A stretch of 64,000 nt of DNA from Nymphaea colorata (GCF_008831285.2 NC_045138.2:13590571-13654570); one strand, 5' to 3'; positions 1-13,700 are shown, numbered from the stretch's first letter. Numbers and translations: made by a program. Notes: a model not told the origin generated them from the letters alone.

Positions 1-1061
1 TTACGGTTGATAACCGATCACTCTATAGTTCAAATCACCCAAAAAAAAAAAAAAAAACATTACTAAGTGAAATGTTGTGGCTTCAAATATATAGGACGTC
101 AGATAATATAGGCTAAAATCATGAAAGGTTGAACATAGTCCATGCTTTATGAGGTACCACTTGTGTGTCTACACATCTGAACAATACAATACATTGGAAA
201 GGGATGGAGCAAGTCAGCTAAAGTAAACCCAAATCAATTTGTCAGCAGGTGAACAATAACAAAGATTGTCCTGCAAATAAAAGACCTATCGTGCAGTTAT
301 TCCTGTCACCACATATACACACAGAGGTACATGCTTCTTAAAACTTTCCGTGAAGGTATGCCAAATCATAACAGCTGCACTTGCACTACAACACATGTAA
401 CTTCGACAAATAATACAATGAAAATCAACTCGGCACTCTCGAGTGTTTGATAGCACAAATGTAGTCATGAACTTTTCCAATAGCCAAAACAAAAGGGAAA
501 CATGATCCTAAACCTCATGGAAGCAGCAATAAAACTTATGGTTCTCCTTGATGCCACAAAAAAAAAAAATTTATCTTATGTATAAAGAAAAATGCCCATA
601 AACAGCTGCCCGCTTGAGAATGCAGACTACCCCTACTACAACAACCTTTTTAGGTCCAGGATCTTAACATTTAGAAGATGCACAATGATAGTGATCCAAA
701 GTCAGATTCCCAGAAGATCCTTCACTGCAACCAACCAATGGCATCCACTCATTACAAGGACCATATGTACCCAAATCAGGAGCAAAACTTTGTTATGCAC
801 TATTATTATGTCATCATTTCTATAATTACATTTGCCATATCTTTTCAGCACATATTTTTCAGCGGTATAAATATGTTTCATCACCATAATCAACAATATC
901 ATCCACAGCTATTCCTCAGGAGCTTCCTTAAAATGCAGTCTCAGAAAATTAAAAAACAAAATGAAATAAAACCAAGAGATAGTAGAATCATAAATTATTA
1001 ATAAATAGTAATTTTCTTGATAAAGCATTCATAAAAGCTTTTAAGAAAGTAAATAATATCA

Positions 1062-1127
1062 AAATATTATTTATGACACAATAAATATTATTTATGACAC
1101 AATAAATATTATTTATGACACAATAAA
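1062..1127. repeat. 22-bp tandem repeat, three copies
   Basis: The unit AATATTATTTATGACACAAT with two further bases occurs three times in a row with almost no divergence, then decays into ATATGGCACAATAA. It lies in the probable EPCR intron. It looks like a young replication-slippage minisatellite. Confidence 0.85.
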
Positions 1128-1604
1128 TATGGCACAATAATATATTGAGAAATTTCCATTCTCTTGACGTTCCGAAAAATATTGTAATATTTCCTTGACT
1201 TTAGTTATAGAATTTTTTTCTATAGAACTGTAATGTTTCCGAAACATCACAAGCATTCACAATTATGCTCATCACTACCACACAAAAGCACATCCACTAT
1301 ACCAATGCCAACAATTTTCTCCCCAAGTTCTTAAATTCAGAAGTTGGGAACAGGTTGTTCAACAACCTAAAAACTCATTGCAACCAGGCAGTCCGACTTG
1401 GTCCAAGTCATTTGACTATAAAGTATAAACAAATAAATACATATATTTATATGGAAATAAGTAAATAAACATATTTATCATGCACAGAATGTGCATGTAG
1501 CCATGGAGTTTGAGTCTTTGACAGGTTGGGATTGGTCGAATAATCAAATGACTAAACTGACTAGTTGACTAGTCCGACCAACTAGGTGCTGGTATGAAAC
1601 AAAC

Positions 1605-1638
1605 ACAGGTCAGTTGATAACCGACTCAACTGACCTGT
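1605..1638. repeat. Inverted repeat with 13-bp arms
   Basis: The left arm ACAGGTCAGTTGA and right arm TCAACTGACCTGT are exact reverse complements around an 8-base loop. The neighbourhood (1530-1655) is rich in related words such as GACTAGT and GTCCGACC, so this may be the core of an old small inverted-repeat element. No target-site duplication was identified. Confidence 0.7.
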
Positions 1639-2354
1639 CGGACTATTCGGAATTTTGACAATTAAGTGTCTCTGTCACGTAATTTATCCTCATCTTCATT
1701 AAACATAATGCTATCAGCAGATTTTCAGTTAGAACCACCACGCTCTCCAGCTAGCCTGCTTACAGTACCTGCGAATGACATGAGCGATGAGGTTCGTTAC
1801 TGAAACCTAACATGTTTAACCTTCTAACAAGGTTTTCCCAAAACATGAAAGAAGAAACATACAATTATAAGGCCAGATCATTTCTTGTGCCACACATCAA
1901 GATTACTCATAAAAGTGACAGCATTATGCAGGCGCAATATAGCTGACTCAGCATTCTGAGAGAATAATTATGACAAAAGCTCTTAATCCTTATTAATTAC
2001 ATAATAAAGAAAAGTTAAATATTAGGCGCCAATCAAAGTCAACAATATAAACCTAAAAGGCAAAACGTAAATGAAGCACCTGCAAGGCAGATGAATCATA
2101 AGTTCATATACCAAAGAACAAGGACACACCGCAGGACTACAAGTCTACAATGAAGAACAAGACATACTATTGAAGCTACCCAAAAAGAATCATGATTGGC
2201 AGTTGCACATCTTGCACACATTGGGAAAAGAAAAGACAATGCAAAAAATAGAGAATATGCCTCCCACGGAGACAAGGTTCCAAGGCATCAGACGACCTTC
2301 CAATCAGACACAACAACATAAGCATGGACAAGCAATTAAAAACTAAGCATTTAC

Positions 2355-5035
2355 CTGGAAAACCCTAACAAGAGCCTTGCCTTTATGTTTTCTCTTTCTT
2401 AACCAATAATCATATACCACATTAACTTTGTCCTTTTCCAACAAATCAGTACAAAGGCCAGTAACCACATCGATGTTAGAGATGTCATCTGACTGTCTGA
2501 ACGCAATCTTCTCCAGTCTATCCATGACCTTCTCAAATTCATCTGCAGCAATATGCTTGCAAGTATCAAGTTCTCTGTGTTCACAACCCTCATCATGCCC
2601 CCTTAATTCATTGAGCCACCTTTCATCATCAGAGTCGATATCATATATCACAGAGTCATCAGCAAGAGCTCTCCCAATTTCATCATCCACATCAGTGATA
2701 TACTCAGACGGACGCACAAAGCTAGCAGAGTAAGTTGACTCATAGTCAGGTACTTCACGCACTACAGGAGTTGGAATAAACCTGACTGGCGTTGACACTG
2801 CATTCCTCTCAACACATTCCTTGTATAGTTCCTTAAAGACAACCCAATCATTTCTATCATAAAACTCAAGCTTCCAACCCCTTGGACCCTTTTCACCCGT
2901 CCACATCATGGCATGTGTGTAACGGTTAGATGTGCAAGGCCTCATCTCATGTGGTTTGTGTAGGTACCTTGTCAAGCCATGATTTTTAACAGCAAGAAGC
3001 CATTCTTTAGATTCAGATGCCTCTAACGTAATGCAAGCACCAGTTTCTCTCCAACATCTATCATGGTCGACAACCAAGATGTTTGCCTTGCACGATGCAG
3101 TGTCAATATTTTGCTTCAAACCTTCTAACAGAATTCTTAGTCCCTTAATCTTCTCAAAGCTCCTATTTCTCAATGACATATCGGACATCAGCAGAGGGCT
3201 CTTGGTTTCATTCATTAACACATTCAGACGATCCTTTAAAGGCGAACGTCTGATGGCTCTGACAGTATGTGGCGAACTCCTCTTCTTTTGGTGATTTAGA
3301 AATTTTGATCTAGCCGAAACAATTGAGTATCGTTTTTTTTTCAAAGTAGCAGTTCCAGCAACCCCTGAAAAGTTTTGTGATTGAGAATCTTCAGAACTCT
3401 TTGCAGATACCAAATCATGTGCAGCACTCAAGTACCATCCAGTCATCCACCTCCACGAATGCATTTTAGAACCAAAGAGCATCATATCGGCGTGCATATG
3501 CATAAAAAATGTTGGTAAAGCAGCAAAGTTTAAGGATAGCAAGGGAACAGATCCGTAAGCCCCGAAGATTGCACAAATACCAGGATCAGCGAGTCGTCTA
3601 GATCGACACTTAAGGGCCAAAAGGTTTTCTTTAGCAATACTCTCCTGTAACATAGCCAGCATGGTCGAGCACCAATCTAGCATACAGCCACATTGCTGAA
3701 AATAGTTTCCAAAAAGATAAACAATTAACGGATGCAGCCAAAAAATATTATACGGATACAAATAATAGAAAAAGACAACAGATAACAAAGAATGTAGGGA
3801 TGTTAGAAGTCAAAAGTAATAATAACAATAATGCAAAAACAGAAGAGGAAAAACTCAGGAAAAACATTGGAGCAAATACTTACCCTCAAACTATCGGTAA
3901 TCTCCTCACCGGAAACGTCGAGGGCGGTTATCCCTCTATTCTTGACACAAAGACACTTGTCGAGCTTCACGGAACGAAGAAGAGGCACAAAAAGTATGCC
4001 GTGGTCAGAGAAGACAGAAGCTATCGATTCCAGGAACAAAAACCAAGCAAAACTGTACACCTTGAATCCTGGTTTCCCAATCGAACGCAAAACTGAAACC
4101 AGAAAATTTGCAAAATAACATGAATTGCTGTAAGAAGGCTCTACTATGCAAGCAAGCATCGCATGGCGAGAATTCTTTTGCCAGAAATTCTGATAGGAGA
4201 CACCCATCCCCGTTCCTATCTCATTCTCATCCAGCCCCGATGAGAGTCTTTTTGCAAAAAGAGCAATCTCCCTGATGCAGTTCCCTGGAATTTCCTTCAG
4301 AACTATCAGTTGGGAAGGAGAATTGATCTTTGAATTTTTGCAAATTTTCCTCCTCTGTTTGCGTGTAAAGGACAAACCATACATTCTATGCTCCTCCGAA
4401 GATTGCATCCTTTCGCCATCAGTTAGTCCCTCCCTCCGCCGTTTCCGACTGTAAGTAATCCCAAACATCCTAAAGTGGCTGCTCACGCCAACAGCGCCCT
4501 GGTCAGCAAGCAAGGCTCCACAGCCATCCCTTCCACCAACCCACTCGGAGAGTTTCTGGCGTGATACGGACGATAGTACAGCCCCAGAATCCCCACCGCC
4601 ATGCTCCAACCTGCGGAGCTTCCTCTCACTCCTTTCCTTTCTCCAGGGCAGTAGCCTATCCGCAGCCACATCCCTTCCGTCATTCTTCAAACTCCGAGAT
4701 TTCTTCTTCTTGTTGTGCTTCGTCTCCTCCGATTCCCCCTCCGACACATCGCTGGGATTCCCCAGCAACCTGATCCACTCCTCCCCAGACGCGGCCAAAG
4801 GCTTCCCAGCCCCCTCGAGCACCAGGCGCTTCCCGGACCGTAACTCCTTCACCGGCGAGTCCCCGATGTTCCCGACGGTCTTCGGGACAAACACCCTGGT
4901 CGACCTCCGCGTGCCCACGGAAGGCATGGAGGCGTCTCGGAACTGCAAAACCCTAGAAACCCTGGCCTGCTTCCCAACAGAAAACAATCCAAAACGCGAA
5001 CGCCGCTCAGAACCTCCATGCTTCCTCATCACCAT
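2355..5035 (-). CDS. EPCR: Enhancer-of-polycomb-related protein (EPCR type), 3' end not seen
   Basis: Two exons are visible on the minus strand: 3884-5035 (384 codons, from an ATG at 5035) and 2355-3695 (447 codons), joined at a phase-0 intron (GTAAGT donor, TTTCAG acceptor). The 831 residues read so far begin with a basic region rich in KR clusters (NKKKKSR, SRKRRREG, TRKQRRK), fitting nuclear localisation. The second exon carries the enhancer-of-polycomb signature: YDIDSDDERWL near residues 735-745 and VYDYWLRKRKHKG near 811-823, ending at LVRVFQ. Family knowledge: plant EPCR proteins are subunits of the PEAT chromatin complex; canonical EPL proteins belong to NuA4 acetyltransferase. The divergent N-terminus and size fit the EPCR class (At5g04670-like) better than short canonical EPL1. 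The C-terminal Lys/Arg and coiled region normally following LVRVFQ is absent here, so the gene is partial in this window. The leader upstream is GA-rich. Confidence 0.88.
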
Positions 5036-5750
5036 TCAAAACACAATGGAAACCCTTTCGCTCCCTCATGCGCAAAATCCCGCCAAGATCGGCCATTTAA
5101 AGTACGATCGACGCCCCGACGCCCGCCTCTCGATCTCTCATGGCCAGAAACTCATCTCAGACAGGCCATGAAGAAGAAGAGATCTAGAGATCGCTACGAT
5201 CTATCTGAGTCCGTCTCTCTCCTTCTCATGGTTGCATACCGACGACGATTGAACAAGAATTTTGTTCTCGGTAATTTTAGGGTTTTGGGTTCAGAGAGGG
5301 GAGAGTGGGGGAGAAGAGAGAGAGTCGGTGTGAGTGACTGTGATTGGTTCTTAAGGCGTTTCACGTACTTCTTGTTGGTTGCAGTTGCTGCAGAGAGAGA
5401 GAGAGGGAGGCTTCTTGGACGAGAGCCTCAGCCACCACAGAGGGCCCGTGCGCTGGTACGGCGTTAGGGTTTTGGGGAGCGGAGAATCGTCGCGAACCGT
5501 CGGATGGGCTACGGGGACGGTGAAGATGGAGGAATTTTTGAGGCGCTGTGCTGCCCACCCGGTGGAGGGGCAGAGAGAAAGAAAGCGAGGGTTTTGTTGT
5601 GGTTCTTTTACTTTTCAATTCATTTCCCTCCTCAAAACCCCCCAACCGCCGTTACCCTCCCCAAATGGCCCCTAAATTCCAACAACAATCACCAGATTGA
5701 CCTTCTCGTCGGATAAATAAAGCCCCGCGCCCCGCCAACAGAGATCAGCT
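5036..5750 (-). promoter_or_regulatory. EPCR leader and promoter region
   Basis: GC-richer sequence immediately upstream of the EPCR start codon. It contains GA/CT tracts (5299-5325, 5390-5410), typical of plant core promoters and leaders. No clear TATA box was found. Open frames on both strands here look like chance products of the low-complexity sequence. Confidence 0.45.
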
Positions 5751-8700
5751 ATCTTGTTGACGGGGACCGAACCGACATAAATAGAAGTGAAATTTAAATC
5801 AGAATCATTCTCCCAATTAGAAAATTCGGACATCTTTAAAACCTAATAATATATAAATGGCAACAAATTTAAGAAAAGCATGAACGTTTTATTTGATAGT
5901 TCCATCTAAAAAAAGTAGATAGAAGTTTGTCATGTTTTAACTAAATCTGAAAAAGACGCGACCGATTGTATTTAGATCAATTTAAAAATATATGCAAGAT
6001 TGATAAATCTATAATCACTGTTACAAAAATCTCAGCAAATCATTACTTGTGATTGGTCGAACATGTACGTTTAAAGTCAAACGACATGTAAATCGTCGAT
6101 CTGTGTAATCGGACGACTGATATTAGTTCTTCAAAGTTCAAGTCTTCGACCACATGGCAATGAATGAACAGTCCCCCCCGCCCCCCCTAGCCCATGTATC
6201 GAAACTCGAAGACGTATTATTTAAGTAAGGTTCATGCTGAATTATACTGGGGAAATTTCACCTATCATGGTTATTATTATTTTGATACACCTTGGCTTTA
6301 AGGCAAACACGACCAACCAATATCATCCTGCTTCGGACACATGATATCAATAAACATAAAAATGAAGCTGCACCATATATATTGTTCATCCAGTCATTAG
6401 TGCCGGTCAGTAGTGTACTTAAAAAGAAGGCCCAAGCAGTCATTACTATGGTCCAGCAAGGATTTTGTTCATCATTTAACTGACCAAGTATAAGTATAAA
6501 CACAAAATGGACTACTTTCATGTGAAGCTTCTGCTGGCAATGCCCTTCTATCTTCTTTTCATTCTTCTCCTCCTCCTCCTTTTTCATGTTCATGTGATTG
6601 TTGCTTCAAAAGTAGTAAGAGTCCAGTTGATGGGCAGGAATAACATTCAAATTTTTGAACATTTTTCTTGCCCATCAAACTTGGGATGAAAAAAAAGTGA
6701 ACGTTTGTCTGTTTTCAGAAAGTTTTTTTCTAAAATTTCTTTCTATCTCGAGGGCTGGAAAAAAAATTTCAAGATGAAAAAGTGACCGTTGGATTTTTAA
6801 TCAATGCTTAATCCAACTATTTTGTTTTTTCTTCTTTATTTTTGTCAAACCGAGAAATTTATTTCCTGAAACATAAACACCAATGCAATAAACACAAAAA
6901 AGATGTTCTGGAAATTTGGATTTCTTTTTCATTTCTTTAATTTCTGAAATAAGTTTATAAAAACTTCTTTCCAACTCCATATTTTTAATGCATTAAACAG
7001 CCCCCAAAAGACCTATAGACTGAACCCTTGTGACCGTAGTTAACATTGCTCCCAACTATCCTAAATGCCCATTGACTTGTCTTCAAACACAACATAATAC
7101 TTTTGTTGGGGCTTCATCTTGGGCGCCCTACAATAGCAATGTAATAATCAGTTTCTAGAAAGCTGTGTGCAATACATGTTTTCAAAAACTGAGTGTCCTT
7201 AGAACAGTATATTACTCAAATCAAACCCTGTGCAAGTGATCCTGAACTTCAGTATATTACTCAAATCTGAGTCTTTGAGGATACAGTTGGTCTTGGAATC
7301 GGTTTGAAATCGTTGTGTTTAGATTTGATCTTAATCTAATTTATAATAGGTCGGATCCAATGAAGCTCAAAGAACGTTCCTAGTTGAAATCCACCCTCTA
7401 TAGCTTCCTTTTTTCCTAAACTAGAGAAGCTATAGCCTACAACTTTTCAGGTGGAAAGTAGATCCTACGCCCGGCCAGGCCATGGCGTTCAACGAGATCC
7501 ACCTGTAAAACTTTGGCTTGAAAATCAAAAGGCTTTAATTTTTTTTTTTCAAGAAGAAATTAGTTAATCAAATAAAGGGCTCAATTAAATCATGTACTGT
7601 AAAAGTTAAAACCAGTTCCATCTTTTGAGGTGGGACTTCTATTTTGGCCTTATTCCATGGAAACTTAAATTTAAATTTTGTCCGATGAGAAAATATAAAG
7701 TTTGCATGTAGTCAGGACCAGGGGACCGCATATTTTTGGAAGGAAGTGTCTAGGGAAATTTTTTGCTTCCCCACATTCAAACACGGTTTAAGTAAATTTT
7801 TTTTTTTTTTCTTCCGGAGGACGTTCACTTATTTAATAAAAGCATTTATGAATTTAAACGTCCTTTCGCTTTGGGCCCATTCCTTTGGAAAAGGACGGAA
7901 GGATTCTTCTCCCTTTCACATGGAAAGCAGCAGGGCACATACCTCAACAAAAGTGTCGCTCCCTCTCTCACTACAAAATGGAAAAATAGTTCAGCAAATA
8001 ATTTACTTTTATTCGGACATTCAAATTCAGTGGTTGTTTTTTGGATCAAAAAATTTAATCGGAATAAAGACTCGGCATAATTGAATGTGATAAATGGGGG
8101 ACTTAAGTTAACTCCAAGAAAACCTCGTGCATGCAACTTTTACAAGAAAATGCATTTTCTTTTTATCACTTCTTACCGAGTCCAGTCCAGTCCAATCCAA
8201 TCTCGTTGCCATATTTCTGAGAGAGAAATACCACATGATTTTGGGTCAGCACTCTAGATCGGATCTACATTAATATGGATTGGGATTCATATGTAATTTC
8301 ATTGGTAGCAATTTGGAATTCGAACTCAGATCCACTATGTTCCATTCCAAATTCGTAGAAGGCCGTTGGAATGGAGGGAGCCCTTACTGCATCATCTCAT
8401 CTAATTAAACTCCAACCAACCAACGGCTGAAGGTTTAGAGATCAAAGCAGAAAACATGTAGAAACCCAGCTCCTGCAAAAACGTCATGTTCAGTTTTTTC
8501 CTAGAAAATCGTTTTCAGCAACTGTTTGTCATCTATTTATTTCTTCCAAATTTTATGGGTTTTCTTGGTAAATTTCAGTAATACTTTTGATCGAACTGTT
8601 TATCAAAGGGGACAATTATGTGCACTAAATTCATGTGAACTGTTTATCGAAAAACTGTGTACCAGAGGAGATTGGAGACCACACTAACACAATAGTTAAG

Positions 8701-10560
8701 CTCTCGATGCGTCATGGTCGCGATCTTCTTATTTTCTAAGACTCTTTCTAATAATTTTTTAATGCATACAGTAGAATAACCAAAAGCATGCGTTAATTTA
8801 AGGCTAATAAAACGATTGTCTAACTGTAAGAGTAAGCCACTGTGGCAAAGAAGTATGTCTGCAATTTTTTCTTCTTGTTACGGAGGTGAAAAATCGATGG
8901 TTGGTAAACTACTCCTTCACAACCACTTGGGTGCTTTTTATCAAGACCTAAAAACGGGGGCATGACACAAATGGTCCCTCAGGCGTCCGGGTTCATGAGA
9001 TGAGAAGGTGTAAAACAACTATAACGACAAACTGCGCTTCGTTGTTCTGATATAATATATACTAAAAAAGTCACCTTGTTATTTACGGTATATCATCCTA
9101 TTCGTCAACCGGTGGTTGGTGATTGGCTGCTCGACGAGTAGAAATGCCAATGGAATGTCGGATCTATTTGATTATCGATCAGATTCAGATTCAATATGCA
9201 GTTTCCCAGATGAGAATCAAAGCACAGTACCTTGATTGTGATCCGATAAAATTTGACCTGATTACACATAAATGTCGGATCTTATGCTAGTTGGATCCAA
9301 AATTTGTTTTAGAAAATGAAGCTTTAATCCAACTCCCAACCTGAATAGGTTAATTTGGATGAAGGCTGGTTCTGACCCGGATCGGAATCGTTTTGGAACG
9401 AGAATGCTACTTAAGTTAAGGAGAAAAACGGACATGGGCACCCGCATCTATCATCGCCGAGCCCGCTACTTTTGTCATATGGGAGCATGGATCCTCATCT
9501 AGCAAGTGGTCGTGGGACTGTGGCCCGTTGTCTTGCAGGATCTAGTGCTTAGGCACCCTAGGTTAGGCATCCACCACAACGTTCGGTGCTCCGTAATTAC
9601 GGGCATTGGCTTGGAACTTGCAATCAAACCGGGTTAAATAATTATGCCTGGTTGAAACTGGATTTATCAAAGAGCATCTAGGTTGCAGCGAAGTCATACT
9701 TGGACTGGTGCCAGCACCAATCAAATTCAAGACAGATACTGTTCCTGACGCTTCACGTGTGGATCAATTCTACGAACTGAGCCTGCACAGCTTATAGTAC
9801 TTTCGAATAACAAGGTTGGGAGACTTCATCTCCCCGCAGGATTGCATCGGAAGCAAGACATGAGGCCACCGATACCTCAGGTCTTGGGTAGATGGAACCA
9901 TCGTCTGCGTTGTAAAATATATCTGGTTTTGGAGCATCAAATTCCTTGAATACAGCAAATCCAATACGGATCAAATTTCCTGTGCATATCACCTATTGAA
10001 AATCTGATTAATTGACAGCCGCACAAGAACATAGCCGGTACAAGGCTGAAGTACCTCAGGCGGACATGGATCATTTTTGTGGTGCCTCCTAATCCACCAA
10101 GTTGATGTCAATAAAATTCAATTTAAATTAGAGAAAAAATTGATACCCGATTAAGAATTTCAGATCAGATCCAGATATATAAAATAACGTCCAACTAGAT
10201 TCAAATTCACATTCAAATTTAAGTAAATATTGTTTGGAAAAATCGAATTTAGACTTGAATGTTAATAAAAAATCATATTCGGATCAGATTCAGATTATCA
10301 GTTGGAATTTTTGATTAGGATATAATACAAATTTTTCTTCATCCGAATTTGAATGTGAATACTAATCTGCCTGTATAGATGTCCAAAAAGTGGACGTGTT
10401 AAGGTACATGTCCGGTTTGAACCAGACCCGTTTCAGGACGTGCAGCTTGCAACAAAGTTTGAAGCCGCTGACGCTGCGCCAACAAGTTTGCTAGATGTCA
10501 CGAGGCCCTTGCTAACATAGGCTATATCTGGTTCTAGAGAAAATAACGCCGACATTTCAG
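5751..10560. other. Intergenic spacer with degenerate repeats
   Basis: AT-rich spacer between the EPCR promoter and the 3' end of FBL11. From about 8.2 to 10.4 kb words such as GGATC, CAGATTC, GATCCGAAT and TTCAAATT recur on both strands, as in old, heavily mutated plant repeats; no terminal repeats or transposase/RT coding remnants were recognised. Poly-T runs occur at 7540-7549 and 7798-7810. The only ORF with a suggestive feature is the small one at 6507-6689. Confidence 0.5.
6507..6689 (+). CDS. Possible small secreted peptide (unrecognised)
   Basis: A 60-codon ORF with a true ATG. Residues 1-33 look like a signal peptide: a short polar start (MDYFHVK), a long Leu/Ile/Phe core (LLFILLLLLLFHVHVIV) and an Ala-Ser exit near residues 32-34. 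The remaining ~27 residues (KVVRVQLMGRN onward) contain one Cys and match no peptide-hormone signature I know (not CLE, IDA, RALF, CEP or PSK). The Leu run is encoded by repeated CTC/CTT, so it could arise by chance from a pyrimidine tract. A TATA-like GTATAAGTATAAA sits only about 10-20 bp upstream, too close for a normal core promoter. It could also be a first exon or chance. Confidence 0.22.
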   Translation: MDYFHVKLLLAMPFYLLFILLLLLLFHVHVIVASKVVRVQLMGRNNIQIFEHFSCPSNLG

Positions 10561-10761
10561 AGCGCGTGGAAACCCGTCGAGAAGACAACCCACAACCACG
10601 TTCGTGGGTCATCAGGAAGTACTTTGGAACAGAACGCGAATCTACAAATGCAATATAACTGATAGCATTGTATGCAGGATTGGAAAACCAACCAAATCTG
10701 ATCTATTTGAACCAACATGAGGACGAATAGAAGAGATGGCCCACCCACAAATCATGAGGTG

Positions 10762-13700
10762 CTAAACTCTTTCCTCAACGATGTACGTCCTAAGTTCCTC
10801 ACTATTCCACTCCAAAACAATGCTCTCCTTATGCATGGTGTGCTTCTGCCCAGCAACATTTGGAAGCACAAATGCACATCTTTCTGACCTGCAACGTGCA
10901 ATCGTTACTGTCCTCAAGAAAAACCTGCCAGTAGCCTGCAAAAGGAATACATGAACGGAAAAGGTAATTACGCTGGGTCGTGACTACGGTTGAGGGCACA
11001 TAACCATCATGGTTCCATATCCTAAAACGCTTCGGAGGAGCATACAGAAATATAGTGCTACGCTTCCCGCAATTTGGAAGGCCCAGTTCTTTGTCCTGAA
11101 AGGTTGGGCCCTGAACGACTAAATGAAACCCTGAACCTAGGTGCCAAGTGGGACCAGCCTATGACTTTACAACTGGACTGATGACCACGTTTAGTTTGTG
11201 GCCATCAGCAGAAAAAGTGCAGACACATAAGCTGATGAAAAAGATTAACGAATGTATCAACACTTACACTTGGGCTATCAAAGCCACCATCTCTTGCATC
11301 ACACAAATCCAAAGCCAGTTTCCGTAGCAAGGGCAACTGCAGTTTCGACAAGGAGTTCTATTAACTACTGAAAACTGGCTTTGTGATTGGTTTAATTGGA
11401 AAAGCTTACCTTGGATGCTGCATCTACGATGAAGTTCCTCGGAATTCCTGGGCCCTGCATGGGACAGAAGGATAAAAGAAAGCTCAACAACACATGATGG
11501 TGCTGGTGTGTGACAAAAATATGCATTTTGGCGTGAAGAAAGAGAATCTCCAAGCCCAATGAGAGATTGGACAAGCCATTTGGTCGGAATAGTTATTAAA
11601 CAAGACATGAACTCATCAACACTGAAAAAAGAGATGATTTTAACCGGTCGGATGATGTTTGAACCAGAGTCTTTCATGTAAAAACTTGATTAATCTCAAT
11701 ATGTGAACAAAGTTTCATTGGGATTGGTTTTATTCCCTAACCTAACGGCAATTTTTGTTAGGATAGGGTCATGAACTAGAACAATAGCCTAAACTGGAAC
11801 ACTTTTGCGTTGCTTTCTAAATGTATGTTCTTCAAACATAATGGCATTATGTGATTGCTTTACCAGTTACCTACAAGTCACAATAGTAACAGCAGGCATG
11901 ATGATTGACGCCCACCTGTAATTCTTACAGAGATTCTAGGGGGAGGGAGTAGAGAGGGGAATGAATGAATAACTCACATTATGACGCAGCAAGAGGTCTT
12001 CCACTGCTTTGCAGTCCATAAGAGAAGAGATACCATCCAAAGTCATATTTCCGCAGTCCTAGTTACAGTAAGAAGGCTAAATGTAAAACAGACGGAATAT
12101 AACCAACAGAAAAAGGTAGAAATAAATGCTTTTCAAACACAAACAGTCTAACAGAAAAAGGTAGAAATAAATGCTTTTCAAACACGAACAGTCTAACAGC
12201 AGGAGGGAGAAAAAGAGAACATGACCAAAACAAGAAGAATTTTATCCTTCAGTCCAGTTTAAGAATAACCAAAATGGCAGAAACAGACACATGATTGGAA
12301 AGAACAAAACATAGGCAGAAGTATCATGAAGCCTACAGCAGGAACAGTTTGCATATTATTCTTACATTTTTCATCCTTTTTTCCACAGGTAATATTTACA
12401 ACCAAAATTTAATGTGACAATAATAAACACCAACATACTTCCAAGTGAATTAGTGACAAGCCTGGCCATCCACGTGAGATAATCCCTTGTGAGTCTGTTG
12501 AAAGTTAACATATAAATAGCCGTTAGATGAAGCCAGAATACATATGCAAACTGCCAAGCCAACTGCTAAACAGGTCCACCTAAAGAAAGAAGTTTGCATC
12601 CCGATAAGGAAAGCTCAGACAAATTTCTACAACTTTGAGTCAACAGGATCAAGTCCATGTCTGTCATCCATGGTGTCACTCTCTGTAGTTTCAACCTCCT
12701 TAAGTTAGGCAAAATGATTTTGAAGCTGTCGGATGTCAAATCACCCAGACAACAGCAAAGTTCAAAGACCTGAAGGTTTTTCAGGGATTGAAAAATGTTT
12801 CTCACTGCAGAATCTGAGATAACCTACAAATAGAAGAAATTGAATCAGCTCATGCAAGTTGAGCATTTTGTCACTAAACCATGTCAATGTGTAGAGTACT
12901 TGAAAACATAGCGAGACAGACTCCAGCAATGGACAATGTTTTGGCAGTGAGGCGACTGCTAATTCTCCTAACTGAGCACCAACACCAACGTTTATAGCCT
13001 TTAGCATCTGGATGGATGGTTCCAGTATTTTTAGAGAGGAAGGATAAAATCCCCATCCAAGTCTCAGTTCTTCCCAGGTGAAAACTCTGCTCAGTGCATG
13101 ATCAAGATTATCTCCATCAGTTGCGCTGCCGACAAAATCATACTTGGACATACATCCGACACTGTGAAGCCTACCATCTGATGAAGAAAGTTGCCGACAA
13201 CCTTTTGCTTTCAATACAATCAATTTAGGGTTTCTTCTAATGATGTAAGCCAATCCATTCCTTGAGACCTACATAACATGCAATTGAGTTACTATCTTAA
13301 TTTAGAAGAAGGTACATGAATGCAACTCTGCCTTCAATGAGCAAAACTCAAATTATTATGATCAACAAATACTTGCTCACCAAAATCTTAAAGGTCGAAA
13401 CCAATAAGAAGGAACCTATGATCCTGAACTATATGAGACCATCCCAGGAATATGCTTTTCATGTTCAAAGGTTCAGCTAAGCATGACATTCGCAATGGCT
13501 GTGTAAGAAAAAAAAAGCTGGTCCTTACAATAAGTTCGATTATGAGTATGAGAATTCAATAATATGACACCTGTTGAGTGTCAAAGGCAAGACATTGCAG
13601 TCATGGAACAGTTAAAGCACTTTCAAAACCACGAACGAATCAGGCACCAAAAATTAAGTCCTATATTTGAGAATATTTGGTTCATTCCCAGTTATTCTGA

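Larger units (their letters stand above)
1..2354. other. Non-coding sequence, probably intron of the EPCR gene
   Basis: AT-rich sequence left of the last visible EPCR exon. That exon ends in a clean donor (CAG then GTAAAT on the minus strand) while the family's basic C-terminal region is still missing, so this stretch is best read as the start of a long intron. I looked for the missing Lys/Arg-rich segment on the minus strand and did not find it. It holds a 22-bp tandem repeat (1062-1127), a 13-bp-arm inverted repeat (1605-1638) and poly-A runs at 41-57 and 557-569. No gene is recognised on the plus strand. Confidence 0.5.

Noticed and set aside
1681..1800. Possible next EPCR exon after an ATTCGCAG acceptor on the minus strand
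   Set aside because: All frames reach a stop within about 12 codons and none shows the basic residues expected after LVRVFQ.
5361..5716. Overlapping open frames on both strands
   Set aside because: They run through GA/CT-rich EPCR leader sequence and have no family resemblance.
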